Shown piece by piece: positions 62,830 through 64,000 of a stretch of DNA of 64,000 bases. The notes beneath the pieces are model-generated. The model was given only the letters and a program-made list of their open reading frames with translations, searched no databases and was not told the DNA's origin. Made by a program: the position numbers and the translations under genes. The DNA comes from Oleispira sp036960605 (GTDB lineage Bacteria; Pseudomonadota; Gammaproteobacteria; Pseudomonadales; Oceanobacteraceae): assembly GCA_036960605.1 (NCBI GenBank), contig JBALXI010000001.1, positions 186,001 to 250,000 of the forward strand, given 5' to 3'. Numbering within the stretch: position 1 is the stretch's first letter; each line of letters begins with the position of its first letter.

Positions 62830-63135
62830 TTAAGCTGGGAAAAGTTCGCCCAACTTAGTTGCCAACATCATGTCGCCTTCAACACGTAGTTGACCAGCCA
62901 TAAACGCTTGCATGCCGTCAGTTTCGCCAGAAACGATGCCTTCAAGAGTCTCAGTATTCATGATCAAAGTAACGTTAGCGTCATCATTTTCGCCAGTTGC
63001 TAGGTCACAAGCACCATCTTTAACGATTAGGTGATAAGTTTCACCATCTTCGATGTTGAATTGAAAAATCAAGTCAAGGCCTTCAGCAGCACTTGGGTTG
63101 AATTTACTTTGCATAGTTTCGATGATGTTAGCCAT
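62830..63135 (-). CDS. SCP2 sterol-binding-domain protein
   Basis: A 101-residue single-domain protein of the SCP2 family (hydrophobic lipid-binding cavity), with G-Q-L-R-V-E-G-D near the C terminus as in bacterial members. Lipid carriage is the family expectation; the ligand is unknown. AGGTAGCATCTC precedes the ATG. It is a single gene between a hairpin and the divergent sohB. Confidence 0.9.
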   Translation of the reverse strand: MANIIETMQSKFNPSAAEGLDLIFQFNIEDGETYHLIVKDGACDLATGENDDANVTLIMNTETLEGIVSGETDGMQAFMAGQLRVEGDMMLATKLGELFPA

Positions 63136-63354
63136 GAGATGCTACCTATTTAATTGTTATGTATCTGCTTATCACAATACGATTTAAAGCACGCATTGAA
63201 TGTAGAGACGTCACTTTATGAGGGGATAGAGTGTGTGTCAAATAAATTCATACGATTGTTTGAATTTTGTTGGCTTACAGCGGCGAAATTATGCGGTATT
63301 CTTGCGTCAAATGAATTTTACATACATGTTTTTTGAACTTTAAAGGTATCAAAC

Positions 63355-64000
63355 TTGGAATTTCTAGCTGAATACGGCATTTTCTTATTAAAAGCCCTGA
63401 CCATTGTTGTTTCTATTATCCTAGTCATCGCGGGTGTCGCTGCAGTCAGCGGTAAGCAAAAGCCGAGTCATGATGGCTTTATAACGGTTAATAAGATCAA
63501 CGATGATTTGGATGAGTATAAAGAAATATTAGAAGAAAACTTGTATGACAAAGACGAGCTGAAAGAGCTTGAAAAGGCCCGCGTCAAAGCAGACAAAGAA
63601 AAAGAGAAGGCTGAAGCCGTCAAGGCAAAAGCTAAAATCAAGGCCGATAAAAAAGCCGGGAAAGAGGCTGCTGAAGATTTTGCCGATGAAGTAGAAGCGA
63701 TTAAGAGGCGCGTTTTTGTATTAGATTTTGATGGGGATATTAAAGCCAGTGCCGCTGACTTTATGCGTGAAGAAATTACAGCTGTATTAACCATGGCGCG
63801 TAAAGAAGATGAAGTTGTTGTTCGCCTAGAAAGTGGCGGCGGCATGGTACATAGCTATGGTTTAGCGTCTAGTCAATTGCAGCGTATTAAAGATAAGGGT
63901 ATTCCGCTGACTGTCTGCATTGATAAAGTAGCCGCTAGCGGTGGTTATATGATGGCCTGTATTGCCGATAAAATTGTTTCCGCACCTTTTGCTATCGTCG
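63355..64000 (+). CDS. sohB: Inner-membrane S49 family protease SohB, 3' end outside window
   Basis: The first 215 residues of a signal-peptide-peptidase-like protease. It starts with TTG at 63355, 8 nt after AAAGG, giving MEFLAEYGIFLLKALTIVV, the SohB N terminus. One membrane segment (about 8-30), a highly charged Lys/Glu coiled region (about 55-115) and the S49 domain follow; the catalytic serine is in A-A-S-G-G-Y-M-M. The catalytic lysine lies beyond the window edge. The frame is open to base 64000. Confidence 0.93.
   Translation, partial: MEFLAEYGIFLLKALTIVVSIILVIAGVAAVSGKQKPSHDGFITVNKINDDLDEYKEILEENLYDKDELKELEKARVKADKEKEKAEAVKAKAKIKADKKAGKEAAEDFADEVEAIKRRVFVLDFDGDIKASAADFMREEITAVLTMARKEDEVVVRLESGGGMVHSYGLASSQLQRIKDKGIPLTVCIDKVAASGGYMMACIADKIVSAPFAIV

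Noticed and set aside
63154..63336. 60-residue open frame between the SCP2 gene and sohB
   Set aside because: No ribosome binding site or recognisable sequence; it lies in the divergent promoter region.

Overview
The window reads as a chromosomal segment of a marine-type gammaproteobacterium related to Pseudomonas and the Oceanospirillales. This is inferred from gene content and gene order: base composition looks moderate, the cell envelope genes are typical of a Gram-negative (lpxK, lpxH, msbA, Lol system, porins, type II secretion accessory proteins), and two long runs follow the order I remember from Pseudomonas: Lol genes-DUF2062-comEC-exbB-exbD-(msbA)-lpxK-ycaR-ptp-murB, and lpxH-ppiB-glnS-cysS-folD-tRNAs-tig-clpP-clpX-lon-hupB-ppiD-fabI-peptide ABC-mltD-methyltransferase-dnaQ-fimL-sohB. 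Species cannot be assigned from the sequence alone. I see no insertion sequence, prophage, integrase or CRISPR array.

Region by region. 1-3300 is the C-terminal part of the RNA helicase HrpA. 3476-6203 is a four-gene accessory operon: a secreted precursor peptide with ten EGKCG motifs (HvfA/bufferin-like), a DUF692/MNIO modifying enzyme (HvfB), its DUF2063 partner (HvfC) and a DoxX membrane protein. It is a copper-related RiPP system of a recently described class and is the most interesting locus here. 6265-7278 is ferrochelatase. 7399-10669 holds two tandem copies of a porin plus short PstS-like protein cassette, divergent from malate synthase G (10962-13136). 13319-17631 is a large lipoprotein of unknown function with a predicted outer-membrane barrel protein, followed by gspA-gspB and the helicase dinG. 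22057-24184 carries an alpha/beta hydrolase fused to a PilZ domain and an unknown secreted protein.

24390-35188 is envelope biogenesis: a single Lol permease with LolD, DUF2062 protein, ComEC, ExbB/ExbD, MsbA, LpxK, a Trm112-like protein, a low-molecular-weight phosphatase and MurB. kdsB, usually found here, is absent. 35367-41060 contains lpxH, ppiB, glnS, cysS and folD, with a repeat-rich element between cysS and folD. 41321-41801 is a tRNA cluster (Pro-Arg-His-His). 42130-50404 is the protein quality-control block tig-clpP-clpX-lon-hupB-ppiD. On the minus strand 50500-58671 holds fabI, a complete Yej-type oligopeptide ABC transporter and mltD. 58743-62729 has a methyltransferase-like protein, dnaQ, the pilus/signalling protein FimL and an unknown membrane protein. 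The window ends with an SCP2-domain protein and the start of the S49 protease sohB, which runs off the edge.

Several start codons were moved from the longest reading frame to the position supported by a ribosome binding site, a signal peptide or family alignment; each case is stated in its entry.
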